64,000 nucleotides of DNA from Diploptera punctata (taxonomy: Eukaryota > Arthropoda > Insecta > Blattodea > Blaberidae), in contig JASPKZ010007287.1 in assembly GCA_030220185.1 (NCBI GenBank), positions 318,501 through 382,500 of the forward strand, given 5' to 3'. Both the position numbers and the translations under genes were made by a program. Shown piece after piece: positions 9,714-18,775 of the stretch (within the stretch, counting starts at the first letter, position 1; the number at the start of each line of letters is the position of its first letter). The notes beneath the pieces are model-generated. The model worked only from the letters and a program-made list of their open reading frames with translations. It did no database searches and was not told the origin of the DNA.

Positions 9714-11133
9714 CACATTCAGTAGCAGGCACTGAGCAGGGCATTTAAACCTGCAGGCCAGCCATTTAAATACCCCATCTACCCTTTTCGTGGCACTTCA
9801 GAAAATGGACCATTATTCACTAACTATTAATCCTAGAAAATTCAAATTTTGTACATACCTAAAGGAGATATCCTAGTAGGATTTGATGGTGTGATATCTC
9901 GTAAAACAGGCTCCAGGGTGCCGATAAACACCACATTTCATGCAATACCACACTGTTTCACACACTTTTTTGATACCACTAGCATCTAAAATTTTTATTA
10001 TAGTACAAATATAGCCTGAATTTGACTCGCATACCATTTTCACTAAAATACCATATTTTGTAATTTTCCCCAGATAGTATACTCGAAATCTCAGACGTCC
10101 TCGCCAAGCTAACATACCTTCATCCAGTGCAATTTTATTTTGCGGAGTGTACACGCTTGAAAATTTATCACTGAGTCTCTCTAATATAGGCGTAATTTTG
10201 TACAGTCTGTCGGTACTATTTTTATAGACACTACTGTCACTGAAATGCAAGAAAGAAAGAATATTTAAAAATCGCGTTCTGGACATTGTTTTTGAAAATA
10301 TTGGTGTTTGAAAGCAAGGATCTTCAGACCAATAAATTTTTATATCTGGTTTTTGCACTATGCCTGTGATGAATATCAGTCCTAAAAACTTTTTCATTTC
10401 CGGGATGTCGACAGGTCTCCATTTCTGCATTATTGAGTTTATTTGTGAATGGATGCTGCGCAACACTAATCACTTGATTTGCGTAAAGATTTGTTTGGTC
10501 ACATACGTATTCGAAAAACTCTTCATTGAAAAATATATTGATATGACATAATATCCATTTCATTTTCGATTTCAATGTTCACCCCTGGGTTCGTTGTGAA
10601 TGGTAAATCAGGCGGACAATAACTTGGGTGATTGACATCACTCACGACACATGGTATCGGCGTATCAATTTCAGGAAGTGGAAGTTCATCTTCACTTTCA
10701 CTTTGTGAATCTTCTAATTCAGGAATCAGTTCATCACCTGAATCATCATTATACAAAATATTCACTAATTCTTCTTCAGTGAGATATTTTTCTTTAGCCA
10801 TGGTTTCACTTACGCACAAACAACAGCGTGATAACGAGAAAGATATACGACTGCATTGGAGCCTGGAGGCAAGTTTGGGTGAACGAATTCCACGTGTTAT
10901 TTGTTTTAAAAATAAAAGGGGATTCACCAAGGTTAAACGTGTCAAACGGGAATAGAAAAATGTACATTTACATGCCATCTATGATCTCCAAGACATACTA
11001 AGCCAATATAAAATTTAGGCACCGAATATAAATGTGGTTTGTTTGTGCCCGCTCTAAAACGAGTTAACTGACCGACAGCCGCATACACGATAGTCTCTTT
11101 AAATGCCTTAACTGGTTTACGGTACTGAATGTG
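9714..11133 (-). mobile_element. piggyBac-family element, internally deleted, with TTAA target duplication
   Basis: TTAA at 9710-9713 and at 11134-11137 flanks perfect 11-bp TIRs (CACATTCAGTA at 9714-9724 and TACTGAATGTG at 11123-11133). TTAA duplication is the hallmark of piggyBac transposition. The element is 1.42 kb, against about 2.4 kb for a complete one; the second half of the transposase gene is missing. Inserted in an eIF6 intron in antisense orientation. Confidence 0.9.
9873..10801 (-). pseudogene. piggyBac transposase, frameshifted and truncated
   Basis: Translation starts at MAKEKYLTEEELVNIL (ATG at 10801) with an acidic N-terminal region, typical of the family. A frameshift near 10.55 kb leads into FNEEFFEYVCDQTNLYANQ and then KKFLGLIFITGIVQKP. 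The DDE domain begins, and the first catalytic aspartate is visible in IALDEGMLAWRGRLRFRVY. The reading then runs from SGIKKV into unrelated residues and stops, so the second and third acidic residues and the cysteine-rich C-terminus are lost. Non-functional. Confidence 0.85.
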
Positions 11134-11280
11134 TTAATTAAGTCAATTACTTTTCTTCCCTAGGGAAGGAAGTTGAGCTATTACATCCCATTGTCAATAG
11201 ATTCCAAGGCCTCTCTGGTAAATTCAACTTACTTCCCTAAAAACAGATTGATAATTAGGCCATTATTAGTATAAAAAAAA

Positions 11281-11945
11281 GGTAAAGGTAAAGTGATCCC
11301 ACAACAGGCCATAGAAGACCCATGGAGTAGTAGGAGGTTAAGGCACCCACTTTTTCTAGATAATTGGCACTTGATATCAGCCATGTTGTCAGCCCTGTGT
11401 GACGGCCACCTTTATCCTCAAAACAAGTGTCTGGCGCTTATTTCTATTAGAGGCTTAGTCGACCCCAGGACCATGGTGCCACCAGAAGGTATGGGTCAGT
11501 TTAAAAATCTTGATCCCACTGGGTCCCGCGCCGTAGCCGAGCGGTTAAGGTAGGAAGCCTTGGCGCAGAGCTACGGGACTTGCGCTGGTTCGAGTCTCCA
11601 TGGGGGAAGAAATTTTCTCATGGTATTTCGGCCAGTATGGGACCGGTGCCCACCCAGCATCGTGAGGCAATTGGGTAGCTACAATAAGTAGCGGCTCCAG
11701 GTTGAGGAACCAGCTATAACGGCTGGGGGACTCGACATGCTAACCACATGTCACCCCTACACTGGCTGTTGATCATCTACCTCTGTGATTGACACATGTG
11801 GATGTGAAGGGCCAGCAGCCGGCTGGTAAAAGGGCAACCGCTGAAAAGTGGAAAGACCCTCAATCGGATCCCACTGGGACTCGAGCCCTTGACCTTCCAG
11901 TTTGTAGCATATTGCCTTAACCATCTATGCTAAGGCGTGCCCCAT
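11281..11945 (-). mobile_element. tRNA-derived SINE (minus), host of a nested SINE
   Basis: Its right end is a tRNA-like promoter read on the minus strand: an A-box-like TAGCATAGATGGTTAAGGC, and a B box visible on the plus strand as GGGACTCGAGCCC. The left end is GGTAAAGGTAAAG. It is interrupted at 11524-11866 by a second SINE that duplicated GATCCCACTGGG. Confidence 0.65.
11524..11866 (+). mobile_element. tRNA-derived SINE with 12-bp target duplication
   Basis: GATCCCACTGGG at 11512-11523 is repeated at 11867-11878, bounding a 343-bp insert. The insert starts with a tRNA-Leu/Ser-like promoter: A box TAGCCGAGCGGTTAAGG and B box GGTTCGAGTCTCC, about 40 bases apart. The body includes CCGGTGCCCACCCAGCATCG and ACCTCTGTGATTGACACATG. 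RNA polymerase III transcription and LINE-mediated retrotransposition are inferred from the SINE class. A diverged copy lies at 17.0-17.3 kb. Confidence 0.85.
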
Positions 11946-11964
11946 AATTAGTATAGGAGTGAAC

Positions 11965-13110
11965 AAATATTTTTAATCATAGTTAAATATGGGAAAAAAC
12001 ATTATGTTGTTCTTAAATCATAAATTAATGAGTCATTTTTTACATGCTTATCCCTGGATGTTTAAATGTTGGTTTAGATATGTGGATGATATTTTCTCTG
12101 TGATAAATTCTAAATATATTGAAGATGCATTGAAATTTCTCAACCTTCAGGATGAATCTGTAAAATTTACTATGGAATTGGAAAAAAATAACAAAATCCC
12201 ATTTTTGGGCCTTTACGTGATAAAGAATGAACTACAAGGAAGAATTGAATTCAATATATATAGGAAGGATAGTCATACAGACAATTATATAAAGTTTTTG
12301 GGTTTCAATCACATTGCGCATAAACATGACATTTTCAATAGTTTGATATTTAGATTATTAAATGTTCCATTAAATGAAGAAGATTTTAAGAAAGAATACA
12401 ATCACATTTTGAACATAGCGAATTTAAATGGTTTTGGAAAAGAAATAATCTTAAATAAATTAAAGAAATTCAGACAACAAAAAAGATTAAAAGAATACAC
12501 TACCCTGCAATCTGATTCAAAGATAGGAAAACAATTTAAGAAAATTACTTATTTCCTGAAATACATAACAAATTTTAATAATGTTCAAGAAATTCAATAT
12601 TACATTGGCACTGATAAATAAATTTAGTCTTGGTAATCTATTAATAACTAATAAGAAATTGAACATCCCAGATAGCAAAAAAATCTGGAATTTATCAAAT
12701 TAATTGTAAAGACTGTAATAAAGTATACATAGGAAAAACAAAAAAGAATTTGGACACTTGCACAAAGGAACACTTTAGAAATATTAAAAATGGTGAAATT
12801 GAAAAATCAGCCATTGCAGCATATAGTTTATTGGAGAATCATAAAATTGAAAAAGAGGCCCAACTTTTAAAACATTTGGAGAAACCTTTAGAATTAACAA
12901 TTTGGGAGAAGATATATATTCAGAAGAATAAATTTAGATCCTGATGAACGTGACCTCATCTCGAAGTTCATCAAATCAACACCAGATGACAACGTGATTG
13001 ATGGAGATTCCAACGAAAAGCCGGTAGTCATAATGTCGGTTGAAAATGAGACACATCTTTCTCTTGAAAACTAGTTCCCGCGTTTAAAGAAAACATGAAA
13101 TATGAGGTAA
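11965..13110 (+). mobile_element. Penelope-like retroelement, 5'-truncated
   Basis: It contains the C-terminal half of a PLE reverse transcriptase, a GIY-YIG endonuclease and the 3' tail ending ATGAAATATGAGGTAAGATG. It sits in the sense orientation in an eIF6 intron. The N-terminal half, including the first RT motifs, is absent. Confidence 0.85.
11989..12943 (+). pseudogene. Penelope-like RT / GIY-YIG protein, truncated and frameshifted
   Basis: RT motif C is visible as FRYVDDIFSVI, followed by PFLGLYVIKNE and the thumb-like region through FGKEIILNKLKKFR. The frame breaks near 12.62 kb. After a gap the GIY-YIG domain resumes: SGIYQINCKDCNKVYIGKTK, then KEHFRNIKNGEIEKSA and EKEAQLLKHLEKP, followed by the conserved WEKIYIQK linker. 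Frameshift, loss of the N-terminus and loss of residues between RT and endonuclease make it inactive. Confidence 0.85.
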
Positions 13111-13610
13111 GATGTAAAAAATGACTCATTAATTTACAAAATATTTTTAACACTAAAAATTAACTTAGAATCAGTTTAATTAATTCTTTATCTAATTATT
13201 TTGAGTTTTTTATTACATTATGACATAGTTGTTCCATGCAGCACCATGACCAGCTTTCTGCCTTGCCACAAAGCTATGTGATAGATGCATGTGGATGTTA
13301 GATCAGCAGACAACTGCTAGGCGTAAGAGCTACTACTGTCATGCCATGAACTTATGACAAATAACAGTGTTTTTTGAGTCACCTAGTTATTACATCAGCC
13401 TTAGTAGTCTTGAGGTAGTGAATCTTCTTTGGGATATAAAGTTCACAGATTTGATTGTTCACTGAGGTAAAGGAATTCGTCAGGTGAGAAATTTTGAGAA
13501 CCCACCATGCCACAATAGAATTAGGAAGAGAATAGTTTAACAAGAAATCCTGCATATCCTTACTGATGCATATATTTTTGTGCTAAGATTTAACTTAAAT
13601 CAATTGAATG
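13111..13610. other. eIF6 intron, mostly unassigned
   Basis: A weak SINE-tail-like stretch (ATGCATGTGGATGTTAGATCAGCAG at 13285-13310, similar to the SINE tail near 11.79 kb) is the only resemblance noted. Confidence 0.35.
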
Positions 13611-14903
13611 CGGAGGGTTGTTTTCGATCTCTGATAACAATTTGCCAAGTAGATTGTGACGTTAGATTGTGAGTCATCAGGACAGGAGTGTGCGAGGTGA
13701 TCACCAGTCAGTGTGCTGCTTCTGTTACACTCGCACGCATGTTGCTCTCATAATGCCTAATCAGATAGACCCATTTTGGGAAGGGTACATTACTGCCCTT
13801 TCTGACGCTAATTATAGTTATTCTGTGATTATTGAGGCTTGCAAAAACGTAATTTTATAGTGTCAAAGTGTGGAATTAGCTCAATGCTTAATAAAAAGGG
13901 AAAGGGTCGCTTGGGATTAATTCCAAAAGGAAAAAAACGGGCAAATCCACGACCTGCTACTACCCGCACCCCAGATGTAATCAGAAAGGTCATGGTCCTT
14001 ATCTCTGGTGGTAACCCTGCCACACAAAGGGTGATTGCGAACAGATTGGGAATATCCCTTAAAACTGTAAACACCATAATAAACAAAGATTTAAACATGG
14101 AGAAGCGCCACAAAAGCAGTGTTCATAAATTGTTGCCAAGTCACATTGCCGAATACCGCACCAACAGCAGGAAACTATGAAAAGCACCTGGCAGGAGAAA
14201 AATGGAAATTTTTGGTCACACTTGATGAAGCATATGTTTATCTAGGAGACTGCAACAAACCCCGGGCAATTTACTATAGAGAAAGGGGTGAAAAAAAATT
14301 TCAAAAGTGGTATGCCAAATGCAGAGAAAGTTTCTCCAATGGATTTATGGTCATTGCAGGATATTGCTATAATGAAAAACTGACCATTCGTAGAGTAGCT
14401 AAAAAGGCCAAAATCAACTCCCAGTACTACCAGGAAGAAGTGTGACCAATTTACCCGACTGAAATCCCAGCTCTCTATGGTACAGACAAAAACCAAGTCT
14501 GGGTGCACCAAGACAAGGCCTCCAGTCACACTTCAGGTTCAACCTTAGCGTTCCTGGAGAAATGGAGCAGGAAACTGGAATACATGCTATTCCATTCAGC
14601 AACATCCCAGTGAAGTCTCCTGATGCATCACCGATAGACTTTGTGTCTTTGGACTCTTCAAAAGGGCACTGGGAAAAAGGCGTCCTCGAACAATAGACAG
14701 TCTCTGGAAAGCATATAAAGAGGAGTGGGAACTTCTAGACATGGCTGTGCTGCGTAAGAGTCTTCTGCAGCGGAAACTCCGATGCCGAACTATAGCTCAG
14801 GTGAAGAGCCATCAATTAGAGCAAGCTCGATGGTGGAGACACGGCTTTTCTTAAGGTAAAACTTAAAAATCATTTGTTATCAGAGATCAGAAACAACTCT
14901 CCG
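13611..14903 (+). mobile_element. Tc1/mariner-superfamily element with ~30-bp TIRs
   Basis: The left end CGGAGGGTTGTTTTCGATCT and the right end (reverse complement CGGAGAGTTGTTTCTGATCT) both run on into CTGATAACAA, giving about 30-bp TIRs. At about 1.29 kb it is close to full length for a single-gene mariner-type element. A TA duplication is not clearly preserved. Confidence 0.85.
13753..14855 (+). pseudogene. Tc1/mariner-type transposase with several frameshifts
   Basis: The reading must change frame several times: MPNQIDPFWEGYITALSDA; then TPDVIRKVMVLISGGNPATQ with a second helix-turn-helix (ANRLGISLKTVNTI); then the DDE domain LVTLDEAYVYLGD, GFMVIAGYCYNEKL, VWVHQDKASSHTS; and finally SPDASPIDFVSL. 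All three presumed catalytic positions (TLDE, HQDK, PIDF) are still readable, but at least three frameshifts make the gene inactive. Confidence 0.8.
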
Positions 14904-15164
14904 TATAATAAATGAAAATAAATATAAAAATAAAAGTTCTTCCTTTATTTATAAAATAATTATATTCTGTTAAGCAGTTAGCATTAATACCATTTACTTT
15001 CTTGCACTCTAATATTTAAAAAGATTTGTGCATTGAACAAAATAACTTCTTAGTTGAACAACTCCAAAGGCCGACTGTATTGTTTGCTGTAACTAACAAG
15101 CACTAGAAGTATATGGAATTTCATGATTAGTTTGGCAAAATGTCTTAAACTTAAATGTTAGTAA
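14904..15164. other. eIF6 intron, no feature seen
   Basis: AT-rich sequence between the Tc1/mariner relative and an inverted Penelope tail pair; nothing recognised. Confidence 0.4.
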
Positions 15165-15440
15165 GAATTAAATGAATCGTGATTTTCTTCTTACCTCATA
15201 CTTCTATGTTTTTAAACACAGCACTGCAGTATCAGCGACCATCGTCACCATCCTCAGCTGTTTTCACGACTATCAATTTTTTCTTTTGCCGGTAATTATC
15301 CAAACTGCGATCTGGTGTTCATACTGCAGTGCTGTGTTAAAAAAAAACATTGATTATGAGGTAAGAAGAAAATCATGATTCATTTAACTCTTATGAATTA
15401 AACCTTATAATGTTAAAAATTCCCAAATTTATTATATAAA
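15165..15440. mobile_element. Inverted dimer of Penelope-like 3' tails
   Basis: A minus-oriented tail (TCTTCTTACCTCATACTTCTATG through AACACAGCACTGCAGTATCAG) faces a plus-oriented tail (CATACTGCAGTGCTGTGTT through TATGAGGTAAGAAGAA), with a short stretch of C-terminal coding sequence between. The right side continues as TTATGAATTAAACCTTATAA and AAAAATTCCCAAATTTATTA, as in the dimer at 19.1-19.34 kb. A degenerate hammerhead lies in the minus half. Confidence 0.65.
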
Positions 15441-15474
15441 ATTAAATTTTAGTTATTTTGAAAAGAAAAATTAA

Positions 15475-15560
15475 CACCTGAACCAGGATTTAAACCCGAG
15501 ACCTTTAGCATTATATGCTAGTATACCAACCATTACACTATCTAGGCATCCATTAATTCT
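15475..15560 (-). mobile_element. tRNA-like SINE segment (minus)
   Basis: Read on the minus strand: GGATGCCTAGATAGTGTAAT, GGTTGGTATACTAGC and the B-box-like GTCTCGGGTTTAAATCC. This is a tRNA-like head, too diverged to be a gene. A second copy is at 16043-16150. Confidence 0.55.
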
Positions 15561-15756
15561 TCTTTCCTCATATACAATTCTCTTATGTTCAAGGCAGATA
15601 ATCATAGTTACCAACTGATGGCTTCTAATTCAAGTAGACATTTTAATGAGAATTTACATAACTATTATAGCAGTAAAGTTAAATATTTCGATGTTATAAA
15701 TTAAATTTTAACACTAGCAGTGATGAACAATTATTATTTTGAAAAGAATAATTAAA

Positions 15757-16042
15757 GTCCAGCCACTGGATCTCCGGCTCTGACGTTTAGGTTGAATGAG
15801 GGGTAAAGGGAGAAACTCACCCTCTACTGCCAATAAGAGAATATTTCAAGTGGGAGTGTACGTCTACCACAACCAATCACTGCTCTTGATGTCGCTATAG
15901 CACGCTAATAAGGTATGAAATTGCTGTGATGTTGTCAGCAGTATTTCTGCTAACCACATATATAAAGCGGCTCCTCCCACTGAATATCCATATCGGTAAC
16001 ATTGTCATGAAAACGTCAGAGCCGGAGATCCATTGGTTGGAC
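15757..16042. mobile_element. MITE with 31-bp TIRs
   Basis: GTCCAGCCACTGGATCTCCG... at 15757-15787 and its inverted copy at 16012-16042 differ at two positions. The 286-bp interior is non-coding. It splits a tRNA-like SINE: the flanks correspond to the continuous SINE region at 15.45-15.56 kb. A clean target duplication is not visible, so the superfamily is open. Confidence 0.75.
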
Positions 16043-16150
16043 GATAATACTGAACTGGAATTTGAACCTGAGACATCTAGATTTATATGCTATTGTGCTA
16101 ACCATTATAATATCCAGGCACCCATTAATTTAGTTTTCTTTACTAAATTT
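16043..16150 (-). mobile_element. tRNA-like SINE segment (minus), split by the MITE
   Basis: It is homologous to 15475-15560 (TTTGAACCTGAGAC, ACCATTATAATATCCAGGCA, CCATTAATT) and lies directly against the right end of the MITE. Confidence 0.5.
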
Positions 16151-16786
16151 TATTACTTTTCTTAACAAGTAACTTTCTCGTTAGATTAGGCTTAGTGGTC
16201 TCTATTTCAGACCTTATACGCAAAGAAAAATATCTTTGTTGTTCCCAGGGAAGGAACTGAGACTAAGGAATACTAGTCACATATGTAGTAACAGTTGCTC
16301 TACATAGATAGCATATAAATCTATGGGCGAACAACTAGAAAATTAAATAATAGGAGTTAGATATGCATGACTCATCTCATATTTGTAGAAAATTAATGAA
16401 CTAGACATTTTTTTGTTGTATCGATGTATCTGCGTACATTTTTACCATTATGATGACAGAAATATCAACAAGAACTACTTGGATCCGAAGATACGGTACC
16501 AAGAAATTAGAAAAAAAAGCTCTAATAAATACATGGACCACAGCAGTCTATGACCTTTTTATTAGATGAACAACTTTCACCTCCACTACATATAGCTGTC
16601 ATCCCTCTGTGTAGCTACACAAGTTACAGATTCCCTTTTATGGAGTCTTGTCTAATGTTAAAGAGAGTACTGTACCACCCAAATATTGGCAAGTGCATAG
16701 GAAGTCAGATTTTACCAAATTGTTACCATATAAATTCATTACCTTAGAGTAAAATGCAGGTTGCAATTATAACTTGTCTGTTGTAG
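16151..16786 (+). other. eIF6 intron, no repeat recognised
   Basis: Apparently unique AT-rich intron sequence leading to the acceptor CTTGTCTGTTGTAG at 16786. Confidence 0.4.
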
Positions 16787-16968
16787 GCTGGAACCGTGAA
16801 CCGGGGTTCTGAAGTTATTGCTGCAGGAATGGTAGTGAATGATTGGTGTTCCTTCTGTGGTATGGATACTACATCTACAGAATTGTCTGTTATTGAGAGT
16901 GTTTTCAAACTGAATGAAGCTCAACCATCATCCATAGCAACAACCATGAGAGCATCACTTATTGAAAG
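16787..16968 (+). CDS. eIF6: Eukaryotic translation initiation factor 6, penultimate visible exon
   Basis: The exon joins in phase to the exon ending at 8410 and reads [49 protein letters not shown] and [11 protein letters not shown]. This corresponds to the C-terminal repeat of the pentein-like eIF6 fold. It ends with the first two bases of a split codon (AG) before the donor GTAAAT at 16969. All segments match animal eIF6 closely, with no stops. The upstream intron is about 8.4 kb. Confidence 0.97.
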
Positions 16969-17024
16969 GTAAATTAAAATGAGAAATTCACAAGCCATGA
17001 CCTAATAGCCTAATTCATCCTGCT

Positions 17025-17285
17025 GTTTAGAGGTTAGAGGAAATCGCACAGTCATTCTGCCTTAGTGCAGAACTACAGAATACATGCTGATTCAAATTCC
17101 CATGGTAGAAATTTTCTTATTGAATTTGGGCTAGTGTATAGGACTAGTGGCCTTGCAGGATCATGAGAATTTGATTAATAAATAGGCGCTAAGTTTGAGA
17201 AAATCTGCCCTAACAGCTGGGAATCAACCCCTATACTGTCTGGATATTTATCACCTCTGTGATTGACATATGAAGGGTACAGAGA
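17025..17285 (+). mobile_element. Diverged copy of the 11.5-kb tRNA-derived SINE
   Basis: It shares the order and wording of the SINE body: GCCTTAGTGCAGAACTAC, CCATGGTAGAAATTTTCTTA, AGCTGGGAATCAACCCCTA and CACCTCTGTGATTGACATAT. The promoter is mostly lost. Confidence 0.6.
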
Positions 17286-17317
17286 AAAAAAAACAGGTAA
17301 GTTGCATTTCCATGAAA

Positions 17318-17503
17318 CCTAAAATAATAATTTAATATTTTCCCCCTCTTCAACACTAGTGCCATTAAGGTAGAATTTGTTATCACTCGCCTCATATTGT
17401 TCTTATTTGACCTAAAATAATAATTTAATATTTTCCCCCTCTTCAACACTAGTGCCATTAAGGTAGAATTTGTTATCACTCGCCTCATATTGTTCTTATT
17501 TGA
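17318..17503. repeat. Tandem duplication of a 93-bp Penelope tail unit
   Basis: The block starting CCTAAAATAATAATTTAATA at 17318 restarts at 17411 with essentially no change. It is the outermost 3' part of the minus-strand Penelope element at 17.3-18.8 kb. Confidence 0.85.
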
Positions 17504-17708
17504 CTATAAACTAGTTTCAGAACATAGTTTCTCTTCCATCCTCAGTATTGTCACGACCGTTGTTCTGTCATCTTGAAGGGCTGTCCATCGCTCCTTCCAT
17601 TGGCTGACTGAAAAACCTCAAAACAAGGTCATTCTCACCGGGAATTTCAAAGTTCATCAATTTCTTCTTTTCGCTCTTTTGAATGTAGATCTTTTCCCAA
17701 ACAGTAAG

Positions 17709-18775
17709 TTATTTTGGTTTTTCTATTTGTTTTAATAATTTAGCTTCTTTCTCGATAAGATGTTTTTCAGACCATGCATGGGCAACCACTGCAGATTTTT
17801 CTACTTCCCCTTTCTTGACATTCCTGAGATGTTCTTTCACTCTAGTTTTCAAATTTCTCTTAGTTTTTCCTATGTATAATTTCTCACATTCTTCATATTT
17901 AATCTGATAAATCCCTGATTTGTTTTCTTCTTTTATTTTCTCATTTTTATTAGGTCTAATCAATCTACTGGTGCTGTAGTAATTTTTGGGTGCTAAGCTT
18001 ATGTTGAAATCTTTAAAAAAAATTAGAAACTTATGGCGTTTTAATGGATGATGTGTGAATTTTCTGAATTTTACATTTTCTTCTTTTACTTTTAGAAGAG
18101 TGCTTTGATTGATACATTTTTGTCTTTTGAACTTGTTAATTTTCTTGAGTATCATTTTTACTGCAAAACCATTTTTCATGGCTACTTTGATTACGTGTTC
18201 TTTTTCTTTTTCATAATTTACTTTGTTCATGGGTATGTTCACTAATCTATGTGTCAAACTATTGAAAACTGCTTCTTTGTGAGCTATGTGATTGAAACCT
18301 GTAGCTTTTATATAGTTATCTATATGTGTCTTCTTTCTGTAAATTCCAAATTCTATCTTATTTTCTTCATTCCTTTTTAAGTTGAGATCTAAAAATGGCA
18401 TTTCTCTATTAATTTCCTTTCCCATAGTGAACTTTATAGTTTGACTTTGAATGTTCAATAATTTCAATGCATCATCTATCTGTTTATGATTAACTATTGT
18501 AATTATGTCATCCACATATCTGCACCAGAACTTGAAAATTAAACGATGTCCATTAATTATCTTGTGTTCAAAATATCCCATGAATAGATTAGCTAAGACT
18601 GGTTTCCCATCAAAAGTCCTGAACTTTGTTTATAGAATCTTCCATTGTAGGTGAAAAACATATTATCAATACATAATTTAGTTAAAGTTTTGTATTCGAC
18701 TATCTTTTCTTTTTCAATGTTATTATTGTTCAGCCAAATCTTTAAAATTTCCATAGTTTGGTCTTTCGGAATGCA
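17709..18775 (-). pseudogene. Penelope-like RT / GIY-YIG protein (minus)
   Basis: After a 5' part reading IPKDQTMEILKIWLNNN and TYNGRFYKQSSG, a frameshift near 18.59 kb leads into a 290-residue open stretch. It contains RT motif C (FWCRYVDDIITIV), EMPFLDLNLKRN, the thumb and linker, then the GIY-YIG domain: SGIYQIKYEECEKLYIGKTK, ARVKEHLRNVKKGE-type (here TRVKEHLRNVKKGE) and EKEAKLLKQIEKP. The stop falls early within the linker before WEKI. Apart from the 5' truncation and the frameshift, the domains are well preserved. Confidence 0.85.

Larger units (their letters stand above)
17318..18775 (-). mobile_element. Penelope-like retroelement (minus), 5'-truncated
   Basis: From right to left it holds the later RT, the GIY-YIG endonuclease and the 3' tail with a duplicated terminal unit. 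Its 5' end abuts another copy of the same family in opposite orientation at 18775/18776. A degenerate hammerhead core (complement of GAAAC near 17527-17531, CTGAGGA) lies in the tail. Confidence 0.85.

Noticed and set aside
10632..10955. Serine-rich plus-strand ORF of 107 codons
   Set aside because: Antisense shadow of the acidic N-terminus of the piggyBac transposase.
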